Shown here piece after piece: positions 1-8,794 of a DNA stretch of 64,000 bases (its first letter is position 1; every line of letters begins with the position of its first letter). The notes under the pieces were generated by a model that made no database searches, was not told the origin of the DNA, and saw nothing but the letters and a program-made list of their open reading frames with translations. The DNA is from Streptomyces sp. WP-1 (GTDB taxonomy: Bacteria; Actinomycetota; Actinomycetes; Streptomycetales; Streptomycetaceae): the NCBI RefSeq assembly GCF_030450125.1, contig NZ_CP123923.1:7349001-7413000 (forward strand), written 5' to 3'. Both the position numbers and the translations under genes were made by a program.

Positions 1-852
1 GCTGAACAGCCGGGGATCCAGCAGCGGCTGATCCCCCCTGGCCACCAGGCGCCGCTGCCACTGGGCGAAGGCGAGGAGGACGACGACACCGACCGGGAAC
101 AGCCACCACAGCCGCTCGATCCCACCGGAGTCCGCCTGGACCAGCGGATACATCAGCGCGAGCACGCCGAGGCCGAGCAGGGCGACACCGGTGGCGTCCA
201 CATGGCCCCGCCCGGTCCCCTGGACGCGGGGCAGCAGCCGGCGGCCGAGCAGTACGGCGAGGATGCCGATGGGCACATTGACGTAGAAGATCCACCGCCA
301 GCCGTCGGCGCCGGAGGCCAGCGCCAGGATGGCGCCGCCGGTGATGGGTCCGACGGCGGAGGAGATGCCGACGGTCGCGCCGAAGAAGCCGAAGGCCCGG
401 CCGCGTTCCGCGCCCCGGAACAGCTGCTGGATCAGCGCGGAGTTCTGGGGCGCCATGAAGCCGGCCGCGAGGCCCTGCGCGAGCCGGGCCACCACCAGCA
501 GCGTGATGTTCGGGGCCGCCCCGCAGGCCGCGCTGAACAGCACGAAGGCGCTGAGCGCGAACAGGAATATACGGCGCCGGTCCAACGCGTCACCGAGCCG
601 CCCGGCGGTGACCAGGGCGAGGGCGAAGGTGAGGGCGTAACCGGACACCACCCACTGCACCTGGGCGGGGGAGGCCCCCAGATCGCGCTGGACGGTGGGC
701 AGGGCGACCGCCACGATCGTCACGTCCAGCAGGCTCATGAAACCGGCCACGAGCGTCACCCACAGGGCCCGCCACCGGCGCGGATCCGGCTGGTAGCCGC
801 TGTCCTGAGCCCCCTGGCCGCGGCCGCCTGCCGCCGACGTCGACGTACTCAC
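1..852 (-). CDS. MFS drug/proton antiporter, DHA2 (EmrB/QacA) type, 3' end outside window
   Basis: Only the first 284 residues lie in the window; the gene continues past the left edge. The GTG start at 852 follows a good AGGAG ribosome site and is in frame to base 1. A short hydrophilic N-terminus precedes several hydrophobic helices. Motif A (GRLGDALDRRR) follows helix 2, and an antiporter-type GPITGG segment lies in helix 5. The helix 1 motif SLLDVTIVAVALP is typical of 14-helix multidrug exporters. The likely role is proton-driven efflux of a drug or metabolite across the cytoplasmic membrane; the substrate cannot be predicted. No regulator gene is adjacent in the window. Confidence 0.85.
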   Translation of the reverse strand, partial: MSTSTSAAGGRGQGAQDSGYQPDPRRWRALWVTLVAGFMSLLDVTIVAVALPTVQRDLGASPAQVQWVVSGYALTFALALVTAGRLGDALDRRRIFLFALSAFVLFSAACGAAPNITLLVVARLAQGLAAGFMAPQNSALIQQLFRGAERGRAFGFFGATVGISSAVGPITGGAILALASGADGWRWIFYVNVPIGILAVLLGRRLLPRVQGTGRGHVDATGVALLGLGVLALMYPLVQADSGGIERLWWLFPVGVVVLLAFAQWQRRLVARGDQPLLDPRLFS

Positions 853-1024
853 CTGGGCTCCTCTCCGCTGGGGCGCCGCCCGAAGGATTCAAGTTCCCCC
901 GGCGGGGCACGCGCACACACCTCTAGCTGCAACCGCAAAGGGCGGGAAGAAAGTCCGCCCGGCCGCACATCCGCGACCGCGCCGGCAAGATCCCGTTGTC
1001 AGTGGTGGCTGCGAGGCTTGGACC

Positions 1025-1297
1025 ATGAACGGCGACGACGAGCAGCTGCTGCGCGGCCGGGTCTACGGCCATGACCACGAGGACCCCGGCCCACGCCCCG
1101 ACCGCAGGTACGCCCAACTGGTCGGCGGCCCCCTGGACGGCCTGCTGCTGGACATCACCGACCGGGCCGACGACGCCCCCGCGAGCGGGGTCCCGCTCCG
1201 CACCGAGCTGGGCCGGTTCGGCATCGGCGGCCGGGCGACATACACCCCGCGCCCAGGTGACCGCACCCGTCTCGACTGGAGCGGCGACATCCCCTGA
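1025..1297 (+). CDS. Small hypothetical protein, 90 aa
   Basis: A hydrophilic 90-residue protein without signal peptide or membrane segment. Its centre (AQLVGGPLDGLLLDI) and the aromatic/Arg-rich end resemble short cytoplasmic proteins of unknown role that are frequent in Streptomyces. Third codon positions are almost all G or C, which supports real coding. It lies between a divergent MFS gene and a same-strand MFS gene 130 bp downstream. No function is proposed. Confidence 0.6.
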   Translation: MNGDDEQLLRGRVYGHDHEDPGPRPDRRYAQLVGGPLDGLLLDITDRADDAPASGVPLRTELGRFGIGGRATYTPRPGDRTRLDWSGDIP

Positions 1298-1426
1298 GGA
1301 CCACCGGACCGGAGTGCCATCCACTCAGAGTATCCGATCGGCTGCGGTACGAAGCGGTGAGTTTGAGCGCGTGAGATCTGTACAGGCGTTGGCTTGTGCA
1401 ATGCGACCGGCGAAAGGAACACCGCG

Positions 1427-2932
1427 ATGACGGCGACTGACCACGAGAACCCGGTGGATCCGGTGGATCCCGCCGCGGTCAGGCGCCACCGGATGCTCTT
1501 TCGTGCCATCGAGAAACGACGCAACCCGAAGCTGCGCCGCAGCGACATCACGGTGACCGACGAATCGGCCGTCAAACGCGCCACGAAGGCGGCCGCTCTC
1601 GGTAATGCGATGGAGTGGTACGACTTCGGTATCTACAGCTATCTGGCCGCGACCCTGGGCAAGGTCTTCTTCCCCTCGGGCAGTCACACCGCCCAGCTGC
1701 TCAGCACCTTCGCGACCTTCGCGGTCGCCTTCCTGGTACGGCCCATCGGCGGCATGGTCCTCGGGCCGCTCGGCGACAAGATCGGCCGCAAGACGATCCT
1801 CGCCCTCACCATGATCATGATGGCGATCGGCACCTTCGCCATCGGCCTGATCCCCTCGCACGCCGCGATCGGCATCTGGGCCCCGGCCCTGCTGATCTTC
1901 TTCCGGCTGGTGCAGGGCTTCTCGACCGGCGGTGAGTACGGCGGCGCCTCCACGTTCATCGCGGAGTACGCGCCCGACAAACGGCGCGGCTACTTCGGCA
2001 GCTTCCTGGAGTTCGGCACCCTCGCCGGGTACGTCGGGGCGTCCGGCCTCGTCGTCGCCCTGACCAGCCTGCTCAGCGACGACCAGATGCTGCACTGGGG
2101 CTGGCGCGTCCCCTTCCTGGTCGCGGCGCCGCTCGGCTTCATCGGCCTGTATCTGCGGCTCAAGCTGGACGAGACGCCCGCCTTCCAGAAGCTGGAGGGC
2201 GGCCAGGCCCAGGCGACCGAGGCCGCCGACGCGGTGGAGACCTCGGCCGCCTCCGACCTCGGCAAGATCTTCACCCACTACTGGCGGCCGCTGCTGCTGT
2301 GCGTCGCCCTCGTCGCGGCGTACAACATCGCCGACTACATGCTGCTGTCGTACATGCCGACCTATCTGTCCGACGAACTCGGCTACGACACCAATCACGG
2401 GCTGCTGATCCTGCTGATCGTGATGGTCCTCCAGATGTGCGTGATCAACCAGGTCGGCCGCCTCTCGGACCGTTTCGGCCGCAAGCCGCTGCTGATGACG
2501 GGCATGCTCGGCTTCCTGGTGCTGTCGGTGCCCTCGTTCCTGCTCATCCGGCAGGGCGACATCGTCCTGATCACCCTGGGCCTGCTGCTGATGGGCCTGT
2601 CCCTGGTGGCCATGCTCGGCACGATGTCCGCGGCCCTCCCGGCGATCTTCCCGACGCATGTCCGCTACGGCTCCCTCTCGGTCGCCTACAACTTCTCCGC
2701 CTCGCTCTTCGGCGGCACCACCCCGCTGGTGATCACGGCCCTGATCGGCGCCTTCCACACCAATCTGGTTCCGGCGTTCTACGCCGTGGGCGCGGCGGCC
2801 GTGGGCGTCATCGCGGTCCTGTGCATGAAGGAGACGGCGAACAAGCCGCTGGCCGGCTCCCCGCCGTCGGTGGAGTCCGAGGCCGAGGCCGCCGAACTGG
2901 TCAGGGCCCAGTCCCCCGACCCGAAGTTCTGA
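1427..2932 (+). CDS. MFS metabolite:H+ symporter (MHS family, ProP/ShiA-like)
   Basis: This 501-residue polytopic membrane protein belongs to the metabolite:proton symporter branch of the MFS, which imports small solutes such as betaine, proline, shikimate, citrate or alpha-ketoglutarate. Evidence is the family signature WYDFGIYSYLA at the first helix, motif A (PLGDKIGRK) after helix 2, a repeated motif A-like RLSDRFGRKPLL between helices 8 and 9, and about 12 hydrophobic helices. The first ~65 residues are a hydrophilic leader. The ATG at 1427 was chosen because an AAAGGA ribosome site precedes it; an in-frame ATG at 1394 lacks one. A strong hairpin terminator follows. Confidence 0.88.
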   Translation: MTATDHENPVDPVDPAAVRRHRMLFRAIEKRRNPKLRRSDITVTDESAVKRATKAAALGNAMEWYDFGIYSYLAATLGKVFFPSGSHTAQLLSTFATFAVAFLVRPIGGMVLGPLGDKIGRKTILALTMIMMAIGTFAIGLIPSHAAIGIWAPALLIFFRLVQGFSTGGEYGGASTFIAEYAPDKRRGYFGSFLEFGTLAGYVGASGLVVALTSLLSDDQMLHWGWRVPFLVAAPLGFIGLYLRLKLDETPAFQKLEGGQAQATEAADAVETSAASDLGKIFTHYWRPLLLCVALVAAYNIADYMLLSYMPTYLSDELGYDTNHGLLILLIVMVLQMCVINQVGRLSDRFGRKPLLMTGMLGFLVLSVPSFLLIRQGDIVLITLGLLLMGLSLVAMLGTMSAALPAIFPTHVRYGSLSVAYNFSASLFGGTTPLVITALIGAFHTNLVPAFYAVGAAAVGVIAVLCMKETANKPLAGSPPSVESEAEAAELVRAQSPDPKF

Positions 2933-2960
2933 CCGGCCCGCCGCTCCTGCTCCTGGGACA

Positions 2961-2998
2961 CCGGACCACCGGGCGCCGCACCGCGCCCGGTGGTCCGG
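2961..2998 (+). terminator. Factor-independent-type hairpin after the MHS transporter
   Basis: Perfect 15-bp inverted repeat (2961-2975 with 2984-2998, CCGGACCACCGGGCG arm) with an 8-nt loop, 28 bp after the transporter stop. There is no U-tract, as is usual in high-GC actinomycetes. Confidence 0.65.
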
Positions 2999-3134
2999 CA
3001 CACGCAGAGCGAGCAAGGTGAGATCGCATCCCCCGCACGGCCGGGGCACCCGCGCGCCCAGGCCCATGGCTGCTGCGGAACCCGCGTTCACCCGTCTCGC
3101 CGTGGGCTCCGGCTCGGTCACACCGGCTTTTGTC

Positions 3135-3162
3135 TGGGAGCGCTCCCGTGGGAGCGCTCCCA
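3135..3162. promoter_or_regulatory. Two abutting CebR-type operators and promoter of the LacI gene
   Basis: Two 14-bp palindromes are directly joined: 3135-3148 is TGGGAGCGCTCCCG and 3149-3162 is TGGGAGCGCTCCCA. This matches the known CebR (cellobiose/cellulose utilisation repressor) box of Streptomyces. A CATAAT -10-like hexamer at 3169-3174 lies just downstream, so bound repressor would cover the -35 region of the LacI gene, implying autoregulation. The rest of the 2933-3248 gap holds the upstream terminator and nothing else recognisable. Confidence 0.8.
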
Positions 3163-3248
3163 GATCGGCATAATGAAGGTCCACCGTTCCCGCGGGGGTG
3201 TCAGGGGAACGAACACTTCGAGTCGGTGCGACTGACAGGTTGTCATCC

Positions 3249-4298
3249 ATGGTGACGGGCAAGGGCGTGATGACTGCGGGCGAGGGGCGGGGCGGCCGGC
3301 CGACGCTGGAGATGGTCGCCGCGCGGGCCGGGGTCGGGCGGGGCACGGTCTCGCGAGTGGTCAACGGCTCCCCGCACGTCAGCGCCCAGGCGCGGGCGGC
3401 GGTGGAGGCGGCGATCGCCGAGCTGGGCTACGTGCCCAACCGTGCCGCCCGCGCGCTGGCCGCCGACCGCACGGACGCGGTCGCGCTGGTCATCCCCGAG
3501 TCGGAGACCAGGCTAGGCGCCGAGCCGTACTTCCTGGACATCGTGCGCGGTGTGAGCACCGAACTCGCCAACACCGACATGCAGTTGCTGCTCACCCTGA
3601 TCCGCACCCCGCGCGAACGCCGGCGTCTGGGCCAGCATCTGGCGGCCCGCCGCGTCGACGGCGTGCTGCTGGTGTCCGTGCACGAGAACGACCCGCTGCC
3701 CAGCCTGCTGGAGCGGCTGCGGGTGCCGACCGTGCTCAACGGCCGGCGCTCGGAGCGGGAGTGGATGTCGTACGTCGACGCGGACAACGTCGGCGGCGCG
3801 CGGTCCGCCGCCGAGCATCTGATCGGCCTGGGCCGGCGGACCGTCGCCACCATCACCGGCCCGCTGGACATGTACGTCGCACGCTGCCGGCTCGACGGCT
3901 ACACCCAGGCGATGAACTCCGCGGGCCTCGGCGGCGGCACCTCGCTGGTGGCCCACGGCGACTTCACCGAGGAGGGCGGCCGCGCCGCCATGCGCGCCCT
4001 GCTGGAGCGGCACCCCGGCCTCGACGCCGTCTTCGCCGCCTCCGACGTCATGGCCAGCGGCGCCCTGCACATCCTGCGCCAGTCGGGGCGGCGGGTGCCC
4101 GAGGACGTGGCGCTGATCGGCTTCGACGACTCCGCGGTGGCCCGGCACGCCGACCCGCCGCTCACCAGCGTGCGCCAGCCGACGCAGGAGATGGGCCGCA
4201 CCATGGCACGGGTGCTGCTGGAGGAGATCGAGTCCCGCAACGGCATCCGGCGTCATGTGGTGCTCTCCACGGACCTGGTGGTGCGCGAGTCCGCCTGA
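3249..4298 (+). CDS. LacI-family transcriptional repressor, CebR-like
   Basis: 349 residues. The N-terminus carries a LacI helix-turn-helix (PTLEMVAARAGVGRGTVSRV) followed by hinge residues NRAARALA, then a periplasmic-binding-protein-like effector domain typical of sugar-responsive repressors. The 14-bp boxes in its own promoter and upstream of the nearby GH5 remnant are the CebR consensus, so control of cellulose/cello-oligosaccharide genes is the most likely role. No cebEFG transporter or beta-glucosidase lies beside it here, so it may be a CebR paralogue. The ATG at 3249 has only a weak ribosome site; an in-frame ATG at 3270, preceded by AAGGG, is a plausible alternative start. Confidence 0.85.
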   Translation: MVTGKGVMTAGEGRGGRPTLEMVAARAGVGRGTVSRVVNGSPHVSAQARAAVEAAIAELGYVPNRAARALAADRTDAVALVIPESETRLGAEPYFLDIVRGVSTELANTDMQLLLTLIRTPRERRRLGQHLAARRVDGVLLVSVHENDPLPSLLERLRVPTVLNGRRSEREWMSYVDADNVGGARSAAEHLIGLGRRTVATITGPLDMYVARCRLDGYTQAMNSAGLGGGTSLVAHGDFTEEGGRAAMRALLERHPGLDAVFAASDVMASGALHILRQSGRRVPEDVALIGFDDSAVARHADPPLTSVRQPTQEMGRTMARVLLEEIESRNGIRRHVVLSTDLVVRESA

Positions 4299-4394
4299 GA
4301 GCGGCGACGGGGGACCGTACCGTCGCGGCATCCGGTCGCCGATCCGCGACCCGCCCCGCCCTCTGTGCGCCGAGCCCGGGGAGCGCCCCCGGCG

Positions 4395-4546
4395 CCCTTG
4401 TGTCGCACCGGCGTCTGCCCCGGTACCTGTCGGGCCCGCCGGTGCGCCATGCCGGGGAACGCTCTGATCCCCTTGTGTCGCGCCGGTGTTCGCCCCGATA
4501 CCCGTAGCGCCCGTCCAGGTGCGCCATGCACGGGGACGCCCCGCCG
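4395..4546. repeat. Imperfect 76-bp tandem duplication in intergenic DNA
   Basis: Two copies (4395-4470 and 4471-4546) share CCCTTGTGTCGC, CCGG.GT..GCCCCG.TACC and GTGCGCCATGC blocks. It lies in a 633-bp gene-free stretch (4299-4931) that otherwise contains only a CebR-type operator at 4885. ORFs read through it on both strands look like repeat artefacts. Confidence 0.6.
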
Positions 4547-4884
4547 TCCCCGTGCAGCGCCGGGGGAGCGGGCGGCGCGGCACGGTCCACCGGATCCATC
4601 GACGTCCATGCATGTGCCGAATGGCTGTTTCTCCGCCTTGCGTCCGGTCCCGCGCGGCGCTCGGCCGCCGAGGGCCCGCCGCCGCCACCCGACGGCAGGC
4701 GTCGCCCCCGAGAGTGCATCGCCGCCGGATGCGGCGAGTTCACCGCGGTCCCGGGCGAAGACGCCCCGCCGCCGTCGCGCGCACCGGCGCCCGCGCGGAG
4801 GGGGGCGCGTGAACGCGCCATTGCGCTCAGGTTTCGCCCGGCCCCTTCACAGCACTGTTCCGAGTTGTTACTTTCCTCACTTGC

Positions 4885-4898
4885 TGGGAGCGCTCCCA
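4885..4898. promoter_or_regulatory. CebR-type operator upstream of the endoglucanase remnant
   Basis: A perfect 14-bp palindrome, TGGGAGCGCTCCCA, identical to the second box of the nearby LacI gene. It lies 34 bp before the remnant start codon of a GH5 cellulase, the position expected for a repressor site of a cellulose-regulated gene. Confidence 0.8.
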
Positions 4899-4931
4899 CA
4901 CTCAACGCCGTGGAACAAACCGGAGTTGGTG

Positions 4932-5598
<667 letters not shown>

Positions 5599-5617
5599 GC
5601 CGGGGGACACCCGAAGG

Positions 5618-5649
5618 GTTCGCCCGGTACGCCGACGTACCGGGCGAAC
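5618..5649. terminator. Bidirectional hairpin between convergent genes
   Basis: Perfect 14-bp inverted repeat (5618-5631 with 5636-5649, arm GTTCGCCCGGTACG) and a 4-nt loop, between the plus-strand CBM3 remnant and the minus-strand rhodanese gene. Confidence 0.65.
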
Positions 5650-5667
5650 GCCGTGCCGGAGCTGGGA

Positions 5668-6246
5668 TCAGAGGGCGCGCAGGCGCGCGAGCGTCGCGTC
5701 GAGGTCCGTCCTGCCGGGCCGGTTGTGGGGCAGCCTGGCGAGGAGGGCGGCCATGCCGCAGGTGTTGCTCACGGCGGAGAACACCAGGCCGCCCGCCACA
5801 CCGGCGGACAGCAGCCGGAAGGCCGGGTGGACGAACTCGCCCAGGGCCAGGCCGAGCAGGACCAAGGAACCGGCGGTGAGCCGGACCTGCCGGTCCATGC
5901 TCCAGACCGCCTTGACGTCGCGGGCCGCAGGGCGCTCCAGATCCTGCCCCTGGGCGGCCCAGGCGCCGGTGCCGCCTTCCAGGGTCGCCGTGTGGACGCC
6001 CTGCCCGGCGAGCTTCCGGCAGGCGTTCTCGGAACGGGCACCGGAGGCGCACACCACGAGGACCTCACCGCGCTCGGCGGCGGCGCGGATCTCGGGCAGC
6101 GCGCGGTCGAGCTGGTCCAGCGGGATGTTCAGGGCGCCGGGTATGCGACCGCCGGCGTACTCGCCCGGGGTGCGGACGTCGATCACGGTCAGCTCGTGCA
6201 GACGGTCCTTCGCCTGACGGGGGGCGAGAGTGGTGAGGGTCGTCAT
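5668..6246 (-). CDS. Rhodanese-domain protein with C-terminal DUF2892 membrane segment
   Basis: 192 residues. Residues ~15-105 form a rhodanese domain with the loop Cys66 (CASGARSE), the residue that carries a persulfide in sulfurtransferases. Residues ~115-172 are a hydrophobic DUF2892-type hairpin, an arrangement like E. coli YgaP, so it is likely an inner-membrane sulfurtransferase. It is the last gene of the minus-strand sulfide operon, 119 bp after the TauE gene. The start MTTLTTLAPRQ at 6246 has AAGGA upstream; a longer in-frame ORF from 6369 lacks family sequence. It probably receives or passes on persulfide sulfur made by the upstream SQR/MBL-rhodanese enzymes. Confidence 0.88.
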   Translation of the reverse strand: MTTLTTLAPRQAKDRLHELTVIDVRTPGEYAGGRIPGALNIPLDQLDRALPEIRAAAERGEVLVVCASGARSENACRKLAGQGVHTATLEGGTGAWAAQGQDLERPAARDVKAVWSMDRQVRLTAGSLVLLGLALGEFVHPAFRLLSAGVAGGLVFSAVSNTCGMAALLARLPHNRPGRTDLDATLARLRAL

Positions 6247-6365
6247 GACAGTCGTCGTCCTTGCGTTGTCGAGGGCGTCCCGGGGCGGGGAGTGACCCGT
6301 GGGGGTGGGGAGGGTGCGGGGACGCCCGGCGCTTTCCACTGTGCCAGGGCTCTGTGACGGCGGTG

Positions 6366-7115
6366 TCACACGAGTACGTCGGCGAGCATGAAGACCGCGA
6401 CGGCGAGCAGCACCCAGGCGAAGACGCGCTGCAACGTTCCGCCCCGGACCTTCCTGGCCAGGCGCTTTCCGTCCCAGGCGCCGAGCATGGCGGCCGCGGT
6501 GAACGGCGCGACCACCGCCCAGTCCAGGCGCGTGCCGGTCCCGGCGCGGGCGCCCAGTGCGGCCAGCGAGTTGATCGTGATGACCAGCAGGCTGGTGCCG
6601 ACCGCCCGGCGCATGGGCAGCCGGAGCACACCCACCAGCGCCGGTACGGCGAGGAAGCCGCCGCCCACGCCGAGGAACCCGGTCACCGCGCCCAGCCCGG
6701 CCCCCACCGCACCGGCCCTGGCCGGCTCGATCCGTGCGCCGGAGTCGGGGGCGGTGCGGGCGGGGCGCAGCATGCGCAGCGCGGCGAGCGCCGCGATGAC
6801 CGAGAACGCGCCGGTCAGCAGGGCCTGGGGCAGTCGCCCGGCGGCGGCTCCGGCGGCCATCGCGGGCACGACGCCCGCCGCGGCGAACAGCAGTCCGGTG
6901 CGCCAGGCGACATGACCGTCCCGGGCGTGCGCGGTCAGCGCGGTGACCGAGGTGAGGGTGACGATGACCAGGCTGGCCGTCGTCGCCTCGGCCGTGGTGA
7001 ATCCGAGGAGGTAGATGAGGGCGGGTACGGCGAGGACGCTGCCGCCCCCGCCGAGACCGCCCAGGGCCAGGCCGACGACGGCACCGGCGACGAGCGCGAG
7101 TATCAGGGCGGTCAT
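6366..7115 (-). CDS. TauE/SafE-family sulfite/sulfonate exporter
   Basis: 249 residues, almost entirely hydrophobic, with about eight predicted helices and the internal duplication of TauE/SafE proteins: GLALGGLGGGGSVLAVPALIY near the start and a similar GFLGVGGGFLAVPALVG in the second half. These proteins export sulfite, sulfoacetate or related anions. Here it would remove sulfite released by persulfide oxidation. The ATG overlaps the stop of the preceding 61-codon ORF (ATGA), indicating translational coupling within the sulfur operon. Confidence 0.88.
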   Translation of the reverse strand: MTALILALVAGAVVGLALGGLGGGGSVLAVPALIYLLGFTTAEATTASLVIVTLTSVTALTAHARDGHVAWRTGLLFAAAGVVPAMAAGAAAGRLPQALLTGAFSVIAALAALRMLRPARTAPDSGARIEPARAGAVGAGLGAVTGFLGVGGGFLAVPALVGVLRLPMRRAVGTSLLVITINSLAALGARAGTGTRLDWAVVAPFTAAAMLGAWDGKRLARKVRGGTLQRVFAWVLLAVAVFMLADVLV

Positions 7116-7297
7116 GCTATGGAACCGCCGGCCCCCGTCACCGGGCCGGACAGCGGCGCGGGTACGGCACCGGGCGCGGGCGCGGTTTCCCGCTCGCACA
7201 CATCCGGCAGCGGGGCCGGGGCGTCGGTGCCCTCGGTGTGCCGTACGGTCTCGGCGGCGCTGGCGCGGTCCTCGGCGCGGGGGAGGAGGGACATCAC
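7112..7297 (-). CDS. Small hypothetical protein, 61 aa, coupled to the TauE gene
   Basis: A short Pro/Ala/Glu-rich ORF with no membrane segment. Third codon positions are overwhelmingly G/C and it overlaps the exporter gene by ATGA, so it is probably translated, if only to couple the exporter. It has one Cys (PDVCERE). I recognise no family. It could also be just a leader ORF in the operon. Confidence 0.45.
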   Translation of the reverse strand: MMSLLPRAEDRASAAETVRHTEGTDAPAPLPDVCERETAPAPGAVPAPLSGPVTGAGGSIA

Positions 7298-7345
7298 TCG
7301 GCCTCTCGGGAAAACGGATGGATCGGGACGGGCGGGGGGAGTGGG

Positions 7346-8704
7346 TCAGCCGGTGACGACGGTCAGTCCGGCGGCGGTGGCGGAGCCGAAGCCGTCGTCG
7401 ACGGCCACCACGTCCCGGCCGGACGCGTGCAGCAGCGAGGCGGCGATGGCGGCCCGCATACCGCCCGCGCAGTGCACCCAGACGGTGCCCTCCGGTACCT
7501 CGCCGAGCCGCTTGTGCAACTGGTGGATCGGGATGTGGACGGACTTCTCGATGTGCCCGGCGGCGCGTTCGGAGTCGCGGCGCACGTCCAGGACGACGAC
7601 GCCGTCCGTGCCGCGCTCGGCCAGTGCGGCGAACGTGGCGCGGGGGAAGGACACGAGGTCCTCGCCCTCGGGCACCCAATCCTGGGGCGCGCCGGTGGCC
7701 GCGGCGGCGGGCCGGTCGATGCCGACCCGCACCAACTCGCGCTGTGCGGCGGCGAGCTGCTCGGGAGACTCGGCGAGCAGCGTGACCGGCTTGCCCCACG
7801 GGATCAGCCACGCCAGATACGTGGCGATCTTGCCCTCGGCCTCGAAGTTGAAGGATCCGGCGACATGGCCCTCGGCGAACGCGATCCGGTTGCGCAGGTC
7901 CACGACCCACTCGCCGGCCGTGAGCCGGTCCGCGATCTGACGGGCGTCGGCGAGGGCCGGCGTGGTGAGGTCCACCGGCGCGGGGCCCGCCGCGTTGGCC
8001 GGTCCCATGTGGGTGTAGTACGCGGGGATGTCGTCGAGGCCGGCGAGCAGCCGGGCGACGAAGGAGTCGACGTCCGTGGTGAGCGCGGCGTTGGCCGACT
8101 TCTCCTTGCCGATGGTGGTGGTGTCGCCCTCGGCCTGCGCGGAGGAGCAGAAGCTGCCGAAGCCGTGCGTGGGCAGCACGGTCGTCTCGTCCGGCAGCTC
8201 GGCGGCCAGCCGGTGGGCGGAGGCGTGCTGGGCGCGGGCGAGGCGCTCGGTCAGGCGGGGCTCGACCAGATCGGGCCGGCCCACCGTGCCGATCAGCAGC
8301 GAGCCGCCGGTGAACGCGGCGACCGGGCGCCCCCGCTCCAGCAGGACGTAGGAGGTGTGGTGCGGGGTGTGTCCGGGGGTGGCGACCGCCCGCAGTTCGA
8401 GCGCGTCGTCGAGGGCGACGGTGTCGCCGTCGGCCACCGGCATCCGCGCGAACGACACCCGCGCCCCGGCCGGCACCAGGTAGGCGGCGCCCGTCACCCG
8501 GGCCAGCTCCAGGCCGCCGGTGACGTAGTCGTTGTGGACATGGGTCTCCACCACGTGGGTGATCCGTACGCCGCGCCGCACCGCCGCCGCCAGCACCTGG
8601 TCGATGTCGCGCGGCGGGTCCACCGCCACGGCGGCCCGCCGGCCACCGGCCAGGTAGCTGCGGTTTCCGAGGCCCTGGAGCTCGATGGTGTCGATGAAGA
8701 ACAC
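7346..8704 (-). CDS. MBL-fold / rhodanese fusion, persulfide dioxygenase-like
   Basis: 452 residues. Residues 1-~240 are a metallo-beta-lactamase fold with the metal motif THVHND (His55, His57, Asp59) and a GHTPHH loop, as in ETHE1/CstB-type glutathione or CoA persulfide dioxygenases. Two rhodanese-like domains follow: the first (~265-345) lacks the catalytic Cys, the second has CAGGMR with Cys412. This MBL-rhodanese-rhodanese order is that of S. aureus CstB, which oxidises low-molecular-weight persulfides to thiosulfate. The GTG start at 8704 is preceded by GAAGGGAA. Two CsoR/CstR-type palindromes lie immediately upstream, so persulfide-responsive derepression is likely. Confidence 0.88.
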   Translation of the reverse strand: MFFIDTIELQGLGNRSYLAGGRRAAVAVDPPRDIDQVLAAAVRRGVRITHVVETHVHNDYVTGGLELARVTGAAYLVPAGARVSFARMPVADGDTVALDDALELRAVATPGHTPHHTSYVLLERGRPVAAFTGGSLLIGTVGRPDLVEPRLTERLARAQHASAHRLAAELPDETTVLPTHGFGSFCSSAQAEGDTTTIGKEKSANAALTTDVDSFVARLLAGLDDIPAYYTHMGPANAAGPAPVDLTTPALADARQIADRLTAGEWVVDLRNRIAFAEGHVAGSFNFEAEGKIATYLAWLIPWGKPVTLLAESPEQLAAAQRELVRVGIDRPAAAATGAPQDWVPEGEDLVSFPRATFAALAERGTDGVVVLDVRRDSERAAGHIEKSVHIPIHQLHKRLGEVPEGTVWVHCAGGMRAAIAASLLHASGRDVVAVDDGFGSATAAGLTVVTG

Positions 8705-8725
8705 GGGAACGTTCCCTTCGCTGAG

Positions 8726-8774
8726 TACCCCCCGGGGTATATCCGGACCATAGCACGGGTACCCCGGGGGGTAT
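8726..8774. promoter_or_regulatory. Two CsoR/CstR-like operators upstream of the MBL-rhodanese gene
   Basis: TACCCCCCGGGGTA at 8726-8739 and TACCCCGGGGGGTA at 8760-8773 match the C-tract/G-tract palindromes bound by CsoR-family repressors (copper CsoR, persulfide CstR, sulfurtransferase CsrR). They fill most of the 90-bp gap between the SQR and MBL genes. Confidence 0.75.
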
Positions 8775-8794
8775 TGCGTACGCGTGCCGGGGTG

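Noticed and set aside
4253..4609. Minus-strand ORF with repeated ARHKG-type units
   Set aside because: It is the translation of the 76-bp DNA repeat, has no ribosome site and overlaps the LacI gene end.
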